Assembly (NCBI RefSeq): GCF_900444995.1
Contig: NZ_UAPQ01000011.1
Location: forward strand, 80,063-144,062
DNA length: 64,000 nucleotides
Source: Actinomyces bovis
GTDB taxonomy: Bacteria > Actinomycetota > Actinomycetes > Actinomycetales > Actinomycetaceae
Direction: 5' to 3'
The position numbers and the translations under genes were made by a program. Shown one piece after another: positions 1 through 7,754 of the stretch. Each line of letters begins with the position of its first letter. The stretch's first letter is position 1. The notes below the pieces were generated by a model, which was not told the DNA's origin, did not search any database, and worked only from the letters and a program-made list of their open reading frames with translations.

Positions 1-367
1 CAGACACGGGCGTGGCGTCCTGTACCTGCACCACCAGCACCAGATCGGTCAGTGGATTACTGGTGCCATTGGCAATAGTGCCAGTGATGACCAAATCCTC
101 CCCACCGGTCATGATCTCGGGAGCCAGGGCGTCTAGAGAGGTGGTGACCTGTCCCTCCGTGACCTCTAGATTGGTCTGTGGGGGCAAGGGCGTGGCCGGG
201 GTAGCCAGGGCAAGTGGCGGGGTAGCCAAGGGGCTTAGCACCAGCAGCACCGCCACCAGCAGGCTCCACAAGGTGACTGCCAGCGGGCGGCGACGCCGTC
301 GCCAGGCGGACAGAGCAGTGCCTTCGAGCCGGGCGCAGGCTCCACCGCGGGTGGTCCCAGCGACCAT
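1..367 (-). CDS. DUF6049 family secreted/membrane protein, 5' part only
   Basis: The reading frame opens with ATG at 367 and runs off the left window edge, so only about 122 N-terminal residues are seen. They show an Arg-rich stretch (AWRRRRRP), a hydrophobic signal segment (about residues 30-52, SLLVAVLLVLSPLATPP), and then an extracellular region that reads like a beta-sandwich start (ITGTIANGTSNPLTDL). A protein with this profile directly downstream of a NUDIX gene that is divergent from cca is the DUF6049 family of actinobacteria, usually followed by murJ; that downstream part is outside the window. The ATG directly abuts the NUDIX stop codon (TAA then ATG with no gap), so the two are almost certainly co-translated. 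Function unknown; an envelope role is inferred from the usual neighbourhood. Confidence 0.75.
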   Translation of the reverse strand, partial: MVAGTTRGGACARLEGTALSAWRRRRRPLAVTLWSLLVAVLLVLSPLATPPLALATPATPLPPQTNLEVTEGQVTTSLDALAPEIMTGGEDLVITGTIANGTSNPLTDLVLVVQVQDATPVS

Positions 368-874
368 TTAGTCCCCCACGAGGATCTCGCGGGCCGCCGC
401 CACGATCCTGCGCTCATTGGGATACGCCAGGCGTCGGGCTACTTCATCCAGGTCCACCCAGGCGACATCCTCCGCCTCATGGTCAGGGTCATTCTCCGTG
501 GTCAGAGTGCCGCCAGTAGCCTCCAACAGGAAGTGGTGCACCACTTTGTGGACGCGGTGGGAATCCCCGGAAAACCAGTAGTCGATGGTGGCCAGATGAC
601 GCAGGACACGGCCAGAGATACCCGTCTCCTCACGAATCTCCCGCACGGCAGCTTGCTCAGCGGTCTCCTCACCCTCCAAATGCCCCTTGGGCAGACACCA
701 CTCCAGGCGGCCCCCCCGGTTGCGGCGGGCGATCACCGCAGTGAAAGCGCGGCCATCCTGCACGTCCACAATCAGCCCGCCAGCGCTGGTTTCATCAACC
801 ACTGGCAGGGCATGCGCACTCTGGCGGCGCGGGCCGGAGCCAGCGCGGGGCGTGTGAGTGCGTGAGAACGACAT
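368..874 (-). CDS. NUDIX hydrolase
   Basis: The 168-residue protein carries a complete Nudix box (GHLEGEETAEQAAVREIREE then TGI, about residues 65-87) with the REXXEE metal-binding core. It should hydrolyse a nucleoside diphosphate linked to another moiety; the substrate cannot be read from the sequence. The N-terminal 20 residues are basic and poorly structured. It is divergent from the CCA-adding enzyme, with about 100 bases between the start codons, and abuts the DUF6049 gene downstream. This NUDIX-DUF6049 order opposite cca is a conserved actinobacterial block, so the family call is firm although the substrate is open. Confidence 0.93.
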   Translation of the reverse strand: MSFSRTHTPRAGSGPRRQSAHALPVVDETSAGGLIVDVQDGRAFTAVIARRNRGGRLEWCLPKGHLEGEETAEQAAVREIREETGISGRVLRHLATIDYWFSGDSHRVHKVVHHFLLEATGGTLTTENDPDHEAEDVAWVDLDEVARRLAYPNERRIVAAAREILVGD

Positions 875-973
875 AGGGACACTTTAGGCGGTCTAGGCCC
901 CAAGGCCCGGTTGGTAGGGGGTGAATTAGGTCAGGTAGCGTACCGACACCCAAGCCATGGCAGGCTTGGCGCG

Positions 974-2488
974 ATGACTTCCACCCCACACCCGACCGCA
1001 CTGCCCCCACACCGTGTGCCCGCACACCTGGATATTGACCTCCAGGTGGTTGATGAGCGCGGCCTAACCCCCCTGGCCTCCCGCACCTTGGCTGGCCTCC
1101 CGCCCTCCCTGGCTGCCTTAGGGCATCTTTTTGCGCGGGCTGGGCACGAGCTGGCCTTAGTCGGCGGGCCTGTGCGTGACGCCTTCCTAGGGGTGGCGCC
1201 CCATGATCTGGACTGCACCACCTCTGCCCACCCTGATCAGACCGAGCAGATCCTCAAGGCATGGGGCGATGTTTGCTGGGATATCGGCAAGGAGTTCGGC
1301 ACCATTGGGGCACGCAAAGGCGACGTCGTGGTGGAGGTCACTACCTACCGCACCGAGGAGTACGAGGTTGGCTCCCGCAAACCGGTGGTGGTCTATGGCG
1401 ACACCTTGGAAGGTGACCTCACCCGCCGCGATTTCACCGTCAACGCTATGGCCCTGCGCCTGCCGGATCTGCAGTTGGTGGACCCCTGCGGTGGACTTGA
1501 GGATTTGGCGGCGGGGGTGCTGCGCACACCCGTGAGCGCCGAGCAATCCTTCGACGACGATCCCCTGCGCATCATGCGGGCTGCGCGTTTTTCTGCCCAG
1601 CTGGGCCTGGATGTGACGGCTGAGGTCATACGCGCTATGGCGGACATGGCTGAGCGGCTGGAAATCGTCTCCGCAGAGCGCGTGCGCGCCGAGCTGGAGC
1701 GACTGCTCACCAGCCGCTGGCCCCGGCGCGGCATTGAGTTGATGGTGCACACCGGCGTCTGCGACATTGTGCTGCCTGAGCTTTCCGGCTTGCAGGAGAC
1801 TGTGGACGAACACAAGCGCCACAAGGATGTATACGAGCACACCCTGACAGTGCTGGACCAGGCCATGGATATGGAGACCGGACCGGAAGGGCCTGTGCCC
1901 GCCCCGGACCTGGTGTTGCGCCTGGCTGCGCTGATGCACGACATCGGCAAGCCTGCGACCAGGCGATTCCTGCGCGACGGCACGGTCACCTTCCATGGGC
2001 ACGACCACGTAGGTGCCCGCATGACCAAGAAGCGCATGAAGGCCCTGACTTTTGACAAGCAGACCACCAAGGACGTGGCCCGCCTGGTGGAGTTGCATCT
2101 GCGCTTCCACGGCTACGCCGACGCTGGGTGGACTGATTCTGCGGTGCGCCGCTACGTCACGGATGCGGGCCCACTGCTGGAGCGACTGCACCGGTTGACG
2201 CGTGCAGATGTAACCACCCGCAATCGGCGCAAGGCCGCCATGCTGGCGCATGCCTACGATGACTTGGAGGCGCGCATTGCTCAGCTGCGGCAGGACGAGG
2301 AGCTGGCGGCAATCCGGCCAGATCTGGATGGCCAGCAGATTATGGCTGAGCTCGGGGTCGGGCCTGGTCCGGTGGTGGGTCAGGCCTACCGCTTCCTGAT
2401 GGACCTGCGCATGGAGAAAGGCCCGGTGGGTGAGGAGTTGGCCCGTGAGGCCCTGCGCGCCTGGTGGGCTGCGCGCACTAAGGGCTGA
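974..2488 (+). CDS. cca: CCA tRNA nucleotidyltransferase
   Basis: Adds or repairs the 3' CCA end of tRNAs. The class-II nucleotidyltransferase head is clear: the GGPVRDAFLG loop followed by DLDCTT carrying the catalytic Asp pair, then RRDFTVNAMA and DDPLRIMRAARF (arm and NTP-binding motifs). The C-terminal half has an HD domain (LRLAALMHDIGKP), as in other actinobacterial CCA enzymes. The frame is open upstream to a GTG at 911. I chose ATG 974 (MTSTPHP) because the extra 21 residues are poorly structured and family members start about 40-60 residues before the GGPVRD motif. No clear Shine-Dalgarno lies before 974, so a leaderless or weakly led message is possible. Length (504 aa) is normal. 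Confidence 0.95.
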   Translation: MTSTPHPTALPPHRVPAHLDIDLQVVDERGLTPLASRTLAGLPPSLAALGHLFARAGHELALVGGPVRDAFLGVAPHDLDCTTSAHPDQTEQILKAWGDVCWDIGKEFGTIGARKGDVVVEVTTYRTEEYEVGSRKPVVVYGDTLEGDLTRRDFTVNAMALRLPDLQLVDPCGGLEDLAAGVLRTPVSAEQSFDDDPLRIMRAARFSAQLGLDVTAEVIRAMADMAERLEIVSAERVRAELERLLTSRWPRRGIELMVHTGVCDIVLPELSGLQETVDEHKRHKDVYEHTLTVLDQAMDMETGPEGPVPAPDLVLRLAALMHDIGKPATRRFLRDGTVTFHGHDHVGARMTKKRMKALTFDKQTTKDVARLVELHLRFHGYADAGWTDSAVRRYVTDAGPLLERLHRLTRADVTTRNRRKAAMLAHAYDDLEARIAQLRQDEELAAIRPDLDGQQIMAELGVGPGPVVGQAYRFLMDLRMEKGPVGEELAREALRAWWAARTKG

Positions 2489-2496
2489 GGGGGCTG

Positions 2497-2575
2497 TTTG
2501 TCACTGGCGGAGGCATAGACCCTGGCGGTGGCGTGGGGATACGGGTGGCGTCGTTGCAGTTGCGCGATGGTTGCT
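2497..2575. repeat. Degenerate copy of the element seen at 9190 and 10768
   Basis: Just after the cca stop the sequence TTGTCACTGGCGGAGGCATA, and about 40 bases on GGCGTCGTTGCAGTTGCG, match in order the two conserved blocks of the better copies at 9190-9314 and 10768-10878 (TTGCCACGGGTGGAGGCGTA; GGCGTCGTCGTAATTCCG). The middle is poorly conserved. Spotted by eye, so a chance partial match is not excluded. The first block alone recurs once more near 7719-7741. Confidence 0.4.
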
Positions 2576-2627
2576 GACAGTGTCTTCTCGGGTATGGATT
2601 GTGTCCGGGTGAGTTGATACGGTTGTC

Positions 2628-2700
2628 AAACCCTTCCTTTGCAATATGTAAGGCTTTGGGTTTTGGTGTCAAAGACGACTCCAAGTCACACCGATGTGAC
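2628..2700. promoter_or_regulatory. Leader of the nuclease gene with two inverted repeats
   Basis: The 237-base gap between cca and the nuclease gene is more AT-rich near its right end and holds two dyads. The first is an imperfect inverted repeat, AAACCC-tt-CCTT ... AAGG-cttt-GGGTTT (2628-2663). The second is the perfect palindrome GTCACA-CCGA-TGTGAC (2685-2700), which ends 25 bases before the start codon. The half site TGTGAC resembles CRP/GlxR-type sites, but the half sites point the opposite way to the usual TGTGA-N6-TCACA order, so I do not assign a regulator. Either an operator or an mRNA hairpin would fit. A clear AGGAG follows at 2711. Confidence 0.45.
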
Positions 2701-2725
2701 GACCGCCAACAGGAGATTCCACCAT

Positions 2726-5113
2726 ATGACCACGAGCACGAAGAGAATCCTCCTCGGGGCGGGCGCGGTGATCGCGCTTGCCGCCGCCCCGATAAACGCC
2801 TACGCGGCACCTGATCCTGAGGTCCCGATCAGAGTGGCGGTGCCGACGGCCTCCGCCTCGCAGGAGGCGCCCGCCCCGGCTTCGCCCAAGAGTGAGCGGA
2901 GCGCCAGTCCCTCCGCGCGCCCCACAGAAGCCAGCGGCGAGGGGATAGCGCAATCAGGATCCGCGCCTAGCGCCAAAGCTCCGACCTCCAGCGGACCAGA
3001 TGCTCCCCCGCAGACACCCACGGCCCGCGGGCAGCGCACCGAAGCCGAGCTCACTACGATCCCTGAGATCCAGAAACCCGGCGTAGCCGACGACTCCGCG
3101 CTCATTGGCACCACCGTAACCACCCTCGGCGTCGTCACCGGAGCCCACCCGAGGAACGAGGACGGGCTAGCCACCACCCTCGACGGATTCACCATCCAGA
3201 CCCCCGGAACCGGCGGTGCCTGGGACCCGGCCCGCGCATCCTCCGACGGACTCTTCGCCTGGGTCGGGAAGAGGAGCCTTGACATCCCTGAGATCGGCTC
3301 CTGCGTCCGCGTGACCGGCACAGTCGGCGAATACCCCGCGACCGGGAAGAAAACCCCTGCCTCCACCCAGAGCCTCACCCAGCTCGCCGTCACGGCGATC
3401 GAGCACGCCTCCGGCTGCGCCCCCGTCACCCCGACACCCCTGGAATCCGTGCCCAGCGCGGATCAGCTCGAAGCACTCGAATCCATGCTTGTCACCCCGC
3501 AGGGGACCTGGACGATCACCGACAACTACCAGGTAAGCCAGTACGGCACCCTTGCCCTAACCCCCGGGACCGAGCCGCTGCGGGCCGCGACCGACATCGT
3601 TGCACCCGGCGAGAAGGCCGCTGCATACGAGGCGGCGAGTGCCGCCGCCGTGATCGCTCTCGACGACGGGACAAACACAAACCTCACCCGGGACGCGGCC
3701 ACGGGCGTCCCCTACGCCTACATCGCCAACGGCGCCCCCGCCAGGGTCGGCTACCACGCGGCTTTCACACAGCCCGTCCTCGTCGACGTGCGACACTCTG
3801 CCTTCGTTCTCCAACCGACCCGCATGACTGCGGGACACCCCGAGCGCTCGCCCATCGCCATCACCGGCGAACGCCCCGCAGTCCCTGAAGTCGAAGGGGA
3901 TATCAAGGTCGCGACCTTCAACGTCCTCAACTACTTCTCCGACCTCGGTGAAGACGAGCCCGGATGCAAGGGCTATCCCGACCGGCAGGGGAACCTCCTC
4001 ACCGCGAAGAACTGCACCGTGAGAGGAGCCTGGTCCAGCGCCGCATTCGCCCAGCAGCAGGCCAAAATCGTTGCCGCGCTCAGCGCGATCGATGCCGACG
4101 TCGTCGCCCTAGAAGAGATCGAGAACCCCGTGGCAGTCGGAGTCGGCGAGGACCGCGACGCGACCCTTAAGACCCTCGTCACCGCGCTTAACACGGCGGC
4201 CGGATCCGAGAAGTGGGCATACGTTCCCAGCCCGGCGAAGGTTCCCGCGAAGGAGGACGTCATCCGCACCGCCTTCATCTACCAGCCCAAGACGATTGCG
4301 CCCGTCGGCGGATCCGTGATCCTCGACGACCCGGCCTTTACCGATCTCGCCCGCCAGCCCCTCGCCCAGGAGTTCACCCCTGTCGTCACCGAGCAACAGA
4401 TTGGGAGGAGCATCGTCGTCATCGCGAACCACTTCAAATCCAAGGGCTCGGTCCCCACAGGCATGGAAGAGGGCAACACCGACACCGGCGATGGCCAGGG
4501 TAATTCGAACGCGATCCGTGTCGCGCAGGCGAAGGCGCTGGCCCTCTTCGCCGAGCGCTTCGAAAAGACCCCGACGCTCCTGGTAGGCGACTTCAACTCC
4601 TACTCCAAGGAGGATCCGCTCACGGTCCTCACCGAGGCGGGCTGGATCCACAAGTCGGCAGAGGCTCGCCCCTCCTACGTGTACTCGGGGCGCTCCGGCT
4701 CCCTCGACCACGTCTTTGCCAATGCCGCCGCCGACCCTCTGGTTCGGGGGGTTGCCTCCTGGGGGGTGAACGCGGAGGAGTCCATCGCCTTCGAGTACTC
4801 GAGGTCGAATATGAACGCCCATCTGGCAACCGAGATTGACAACCCCTACCGCTCCTCGGACCACAACCCGGAGATCGTGGGCCTGGACCTCGTGAGCGAG
4901 AGGCCCCAGGACGGTGGGCAGACCATTGTCCCGGAGACCCCCGACACTCGGAGCGCCCCTGCCTTGACGTCCCCGTCCGGAGGGAAGGCCTCGGCGAAGG
5001 CCCCGGGATCCCTCGCGAATACCGGGGTCGCAGGCGGAACCATTGTGACGGCCGGAGCTGCGCTCTGCCTCGGAGCGGTGCTCACCCTGCGCCGACGCCT
5101 GCTCGAATCCTGA
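2726..5113 (+). CDS. ExeM/NucH-family extracellular nuclease, wall-anchored
   Basis: Secreted nuclease of the endonuclease/exonuclease/phosphatase (EEP) fold, expected to cut extracellular DNA or RNA. From ATG 2726 (AGGAG 11 bases upstream) the 795-residue protein has a signal peptide (KRILLGAGAVIALAAAP, cleavage near AYA-AP), a Pro/Ser/Ala-rich linker to about residue 105, an N-terminal domain of the kind that precedes EEP in ExeM/NucH proteins (about 110-370), and the EEP domain (about 390-720). The EEP domain carries VATFNVLNYF, LEEIENP, GDFNSYSKEDP and SSDHNPEIVG, which hold the metal and catalytic residues. The C-terminus is a sorting signal: LANTG at about 763, a hydrophobic helix, then RRRLLES. 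LAXTG is typical of class E sortase substrates. The frame continues upstream to 2639 but lacks a Shine-Dalgarno there. Paired with the 5'-nucleotidase 65 bases downstream. Confidence 0.92.
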   Translation: MTTSTKRILLGAGAVIALAAAPINAYAAPDPEVPIRVAVPTASASQEAPAPASPKSERSASPSARPTEASGEGIAQSGSAPSAKAPTSSGPDAPPQTPTARGQRTEAELTTIPEIQKPGVADDSALIGTTVTTLGVVTGAHPRNEDGLATTLDGFTIQTPGTGGAWDPARASSDGLFAWVGKRSLDIPEIGSCVRVTGTVGEYPATGKKTPASTQSLTQLAVTAIEHASGCAPVTPTPLESVPSADQLEALESMLVTPQGTWTITDNYQVSQYGTLALTPGTEPLRAATDIVAPGEKAAAYEAASAAAVIALDDGTNTNLTRDAATGVPYAYIANGAPARVGYHAAFTQPVLVDVRHSAFVLQPTRMTAGHPERSPIAITGERPAVPEVEGDIKVATFNVLNYFSDLGEDEPGCKGYPDRQGNLLTAKNCTVRGAWSSAAFAQQQAKIVAALSAIDADVVALEEIENPVAVGVGEDRDATLKTLVTALNTAAGSEKWAYVPSPAKVPAKEDVIRTAFIYQPKTIAPVGGSVILDDPAFTDLARQPLAQEFTPVVTEQQIGRSIVVIANHFKSKGSVPTGMEEGNTDTGDGQGNSNAIRVAQAKALALFAERFEKTPTLLVGDFNSYSKEDPLTVLTEAGWIHKSAEARPSYVYSGRSGSLDHVFANAAADPLVRGVASWGVNAEESIAFEYSRSNMNAHLATEIDNPYRSSDHNPEIVGLDLVSERPQDGGQTIVPETPDTRSAPALTSPSGGKASAKAPGSLANTGVAGGTIVTAGAALCLGAVLTLRRRLLES

Positions 5114-5178
5114 ACCACATCACCTCAGGGTGCCCCTGCGCGGCGCTCTGAGGAGAAGACAAGAAGAACCGGAGAATC

Positions 5179-7416
5179 ATGAGTACGACAACACGACGCG
5201 CAATCCTCGGCGTAGGAGCCGTCTTCGCCCTGCTCCTCACCCCTACGGCCGCGCTCGCCGAGCCGAGTGCCAATGAGGCGCCCGCACCGGCCGAATCCAC
5301 CCTCGTCACCCTCGACCTGTACAACCTCACGGATGTGCACGGCCACATCGAACAGGTCTCAAAAAAGGGGGTTGTTAAGGAGGCGGGCCTGCCTGCAATG
5401 AACTGCTACCTAAAGCAGGCGCGGGCCGCCAATCCGAACTCCTCCTTCACCCTCCTGGGCGACAACATCGGTGCCTCCCCTTACACCTCGGGCTCCCTCA
5501 AGGACAACCCCACCATCGAGGCCCTCAACACCCTGAAGCCTCTCGCCTCGACCATCGGCAACCACGAGCTCGACATGGGCCAGGAGGTCTTCAAGCAGCG
5601 TGTCGACGGTTCGAAGCCCGCTGAATTTGTCCAGGTAGGCTTCCCTTACCTCGGCGCGAACATCGAAGGTATGGGGACCTGGACTAAGGCGGGCAAGCAG
5701 ACCCCCTACCTCGGCGACTACGAGGTCTGGGAGTCGCCTTCGGGAGTGAAGGTCGCCTTCATCGGCGCGATCGCCGAGGACGTGCCCTACAAGCTCAGCC
5801 CCGGCACGACGGCGGGCCTGACTTTCACTGATCCCCTCGCGAAGATCGACGCGCTCGCTAAGTCCATCAAGGACAAGGGCGAGGCGCAGATCGTTATCGC
5901 GATGCTCGACGACGATGTGAAGAATAACTACCCGAAGGTCTCCGAGCACGTCGACGGCATCATGGGCGGGGACACCCACGTGCCCTACGAGTTCGACAAG
6001 GTGGATTCCGCCGAGCGCCTCGACTCGAAGAACCCGCTCCTGGCGGGCGTCGCCTCCGGCTCCTACACCGATAACCTGGGCCTGATTCGTATCTCCTACG
6101 ACACGGCCGCGAAGAAGGTCGTCTCCGCCGACACACGCCTCATCCCCGCGGCTACGGTCGCCCAGTGTGGCACCGACTCCGAGACCCAGGCGGTAGTCGA
6201 CCGGGCCGTCGCCGACTCTCAAGAGGCCGGCAAGGCCATTGTCGGAACCGGCTATACCCAGTCCTTCAAGCGTGGCGTCTTCACGACTCCCGCAGGCTCC
6301 ACCGACCCCGGGTCGAACCGCGGTATCGAGTCGAGCCTTGGAGACTTCGTCGCCGACGCCATGAAGGAGATGGTCCTCGTCGAGGGCAAGCCTGTTGACA
6401 TCGGCATCATCAATGCCGGCGGCCTGCGCGACGACCTCATCCCGAAAGAGGACGGGACTATCACCTACGCCCAGTCATACTCCGTCATGCCCTTCTCCAA
6501 CGAGCTCGGCTACGTGTCCATCACCGGCGCGGACTTCCAGCGGGCTCTCGAACAGCAGTGGAAAACGGACCTCAACTCGCAGAACTCCCGCCCGCTGCTC
6601 AAACTCGGCATCTCCTCGAACGTGCGCTACACCTACGATCCAGCCAAGCCCTACGGGCAGCGCATAACTTCCGTCATGGTCAATGATGAGCCTCTAGACC
6701 CGGCGAGAATTTACACCGTCGGCTCGGTGACTTTCCTCCTCGACGGCGGCGACTCTTTCGATGCCCTCACCGCGGGTGGGCCCGCCAAGACGAACGGCAA
6801 CCTCGACCGGGACAAGTTCAATGAGTTCCTCGCCGCCCATTCAGGCGCGGTGCCGCGCGCCGCCAAGTCCGCAATTGGTCTGAGCCTGCCGAGCCAGTCC
6901 CTCACCGAAGGGGCGAAGGCGACGATCCCGCTGCGTGGCCTGTCATTCTCCGAAGGGCCCTCGATCACACAGAACGTCACTCTCAGCCTTGACGGAGTGA
7001 AGGCGAGTGCGCCGGTGGACAACTCCTTACTCGATGAGCACGCTTCCGATGAGGCGGCCGTCATTACCACCGACGGCGCCGGGCGGGCGAGTGTCGAGAT
7101 CACAGCCACGGCAGGGGAGCGCTGCGCGGGCCTGCCCGAGGGTGAGGTCGTGCAGGTCCCCGTCTCCGTCTCCACGGATTTCGCCGAGGTCGTCACTGCG
7201 AGTCAGGGGCTGAGTGTCCCGGTGAGCTGCCCGGCGGGCGCACCGGCCCCGCAGCCAGAGGCTCCCCAGTCGGTGCCCGAGGCCCCTAAGCCGCAAGCCG
7301 GGAAGACCTCTACGGCGGAGCTTGCCAATACCGGCGCTTCCGCTGATCTGCTCATCGGATCGGCGATCCTCCTCACGCTTGCGGGCACGGGATTGGTCTC
7401 CTGCAAACGCGTATGA
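5179..7416 (+). CDS. 5'-nucleotidase / bifunctional metallophosphatase, wall-anchored
   Basis: UshA/NutA-like calcineurin-type phosphoesterase expected to release phosphate from nucleotides outside the cell. Signal peptide in residues 1-28 (GAVFALLLTPTAALA). The metallophosphatase domain follows with LTDVHGHIEQ (about 50), GDNIGASPYTSG, GNHELD (about 127) and GGDTHVPYEF; then the 5'-nucleotidase C-terminal domain with NAGGLRDDL (about 412), YAQSYSVMPFSN and GGDSFDAL. A repeat-like region and a Pro-rich spacer lead to LANTG at about 714, a hydrophobic segment and CKRV, the same sorting motif as in the preceding nuclease. GGAG lies 6 bases before the ATG. A small dyad (CCTCAG ... CTGAGG) sits in the 65-base gap. 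Together the two proteins would turn extracellular nucleic acid into nucleosides and phosphate at the wall. Confidence 0.94.
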   Translation: MSTTTRRAILGVGAVFALLLTPTAALAEPSANEAPAPAESTLVTLDLYNLTDVHGHIEQVSKKGVVKEAGLPAMNCYLKQARAANPNSSFTLLGDNIGASPYTSGSLKDNPTIEALNTLKPLASTIGNHELDMGQEVFKQRVDGSKPAEFVQVGFPYLGANIEGMGTWTKAGKQTPYLGDYEVWESPSGVKVAFIGAIAEDVPYKLSPGTTAGLTFTDPLAKIDALAKSIKDKGEAQIVIAMLDDDVKNNYPKVSEHVDGIMGGDTHVPYEFDKVDSAERLDSKNPLLAGVASGSYTDNLGLIRISYDTAAKKVVSADTRLIPAATVAQCGTDSETQAVVDRAVADSQEAGKAIVGTGYTQSFKRGVFTTPAGSTDPGSNRGIESSLGDFVADAMKEMVLVEGKPVDIGIINAGGLRDDLIPKEDGTITYAQSYSVMPFSNELGYVSITGADFQRALEQQWKTDLNSQNSRPLLKLGISSNVRYTYDPAKPYGQRITSVMVNDEPLDPARIYTVGSVTFLLDGGDSFDALTAGGPAKTNGNLDRDKFNEFLAAHSGAVPRAAKSAIGLSLPSQSLTEGAKATIPLRGLSFSEGPSITQNVTLSLDGVKASAPVDNSLLDEHASDEAAVITTDGAGRASVEITATAGERCAGLPEGEVVQVPVSVSTDFAEVVTASQGLSVPVSCPAGAPAPQPEAPQSVPEAPKPQAGKTSTAELANTGASADLLIGSAILLTLAGTGLVSCKRV

Positions 7417-7754
7417 GCTAGGTAGGGAGCCGCTGCGTGTGAGCGGCGCTGCCTCTCGTGAATCGGGCAGGTGCGCACTGTCCTATCGCGTCGCTCTCGA
7501 CGTGCCGTCCGCTACTGTGGCGCGGTAGCGGACGGCACACTGCCACCCCGGCCATGGCACGCCTACCGGAGATCATCACCGGCTGGTTCAGCAGACGCCC
7601 TCTACTCAACCTCACCCAAGCTCTCAACAGCATTCACCACGACACCAAATGAGCTAAGCCAGGTCACAAGGGCTGAAGCCCTTGGCGGACAAGGGCCATA
7701 CCGGTGTTGGCGGGTGCATTTGTCATCGGCAGAGGCGCATAGCCAGTGACGGAG
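7417..7754. other. Gene-free spacer after the nucleotidase gene
   Basis: 338 bases without a gene I can support. It contains the strong hairpin at 7502-7538, a second dyad AAGGGCT-GA-AGCCCTT (7668-7683), and near 7719-7741 a short match (TTGTCATCGGCAGAGGCGCA) to the first block of the repeat element found at 9190 and 10768. A 33-codon frame ending near 7652 has no recognisable similarity and looks accidental. Confidence 0.5.
7502..7538. terminator. Hairpin terminator after the nucleotidase gene
   Basis: GTGCCGTCCGCTAC and GTAGCGGACGGCAC form a perfect 14-bp stem around a 9-base loop, 86 bases after the stop codon. There is no long T-run, which is common for high-GC terminators. It could also be a stability hairpin. 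Confidence 0.65.

Noticed and set aside
1187..2251. Long minus-strand frame of 354 codons opposite cca
   Set aside because: Shadow of the cca gene; its composition is Gln/His-rich without any domain, and the plus-strand protein has all catalytic motifs.
4109..4864. 251-codon minus-strand frame opposite the nuclease gene
   Set aside because: Antisense shadow in GC-rich DNA; the sense frame carries the EEP catalytic motifs.
5410..6222. 270-codon minus-strand frame opposite the nucleotidase gene
   Set aside because: Antisense shadow; Arg/Gly/Val-rich with no recognisable fold.
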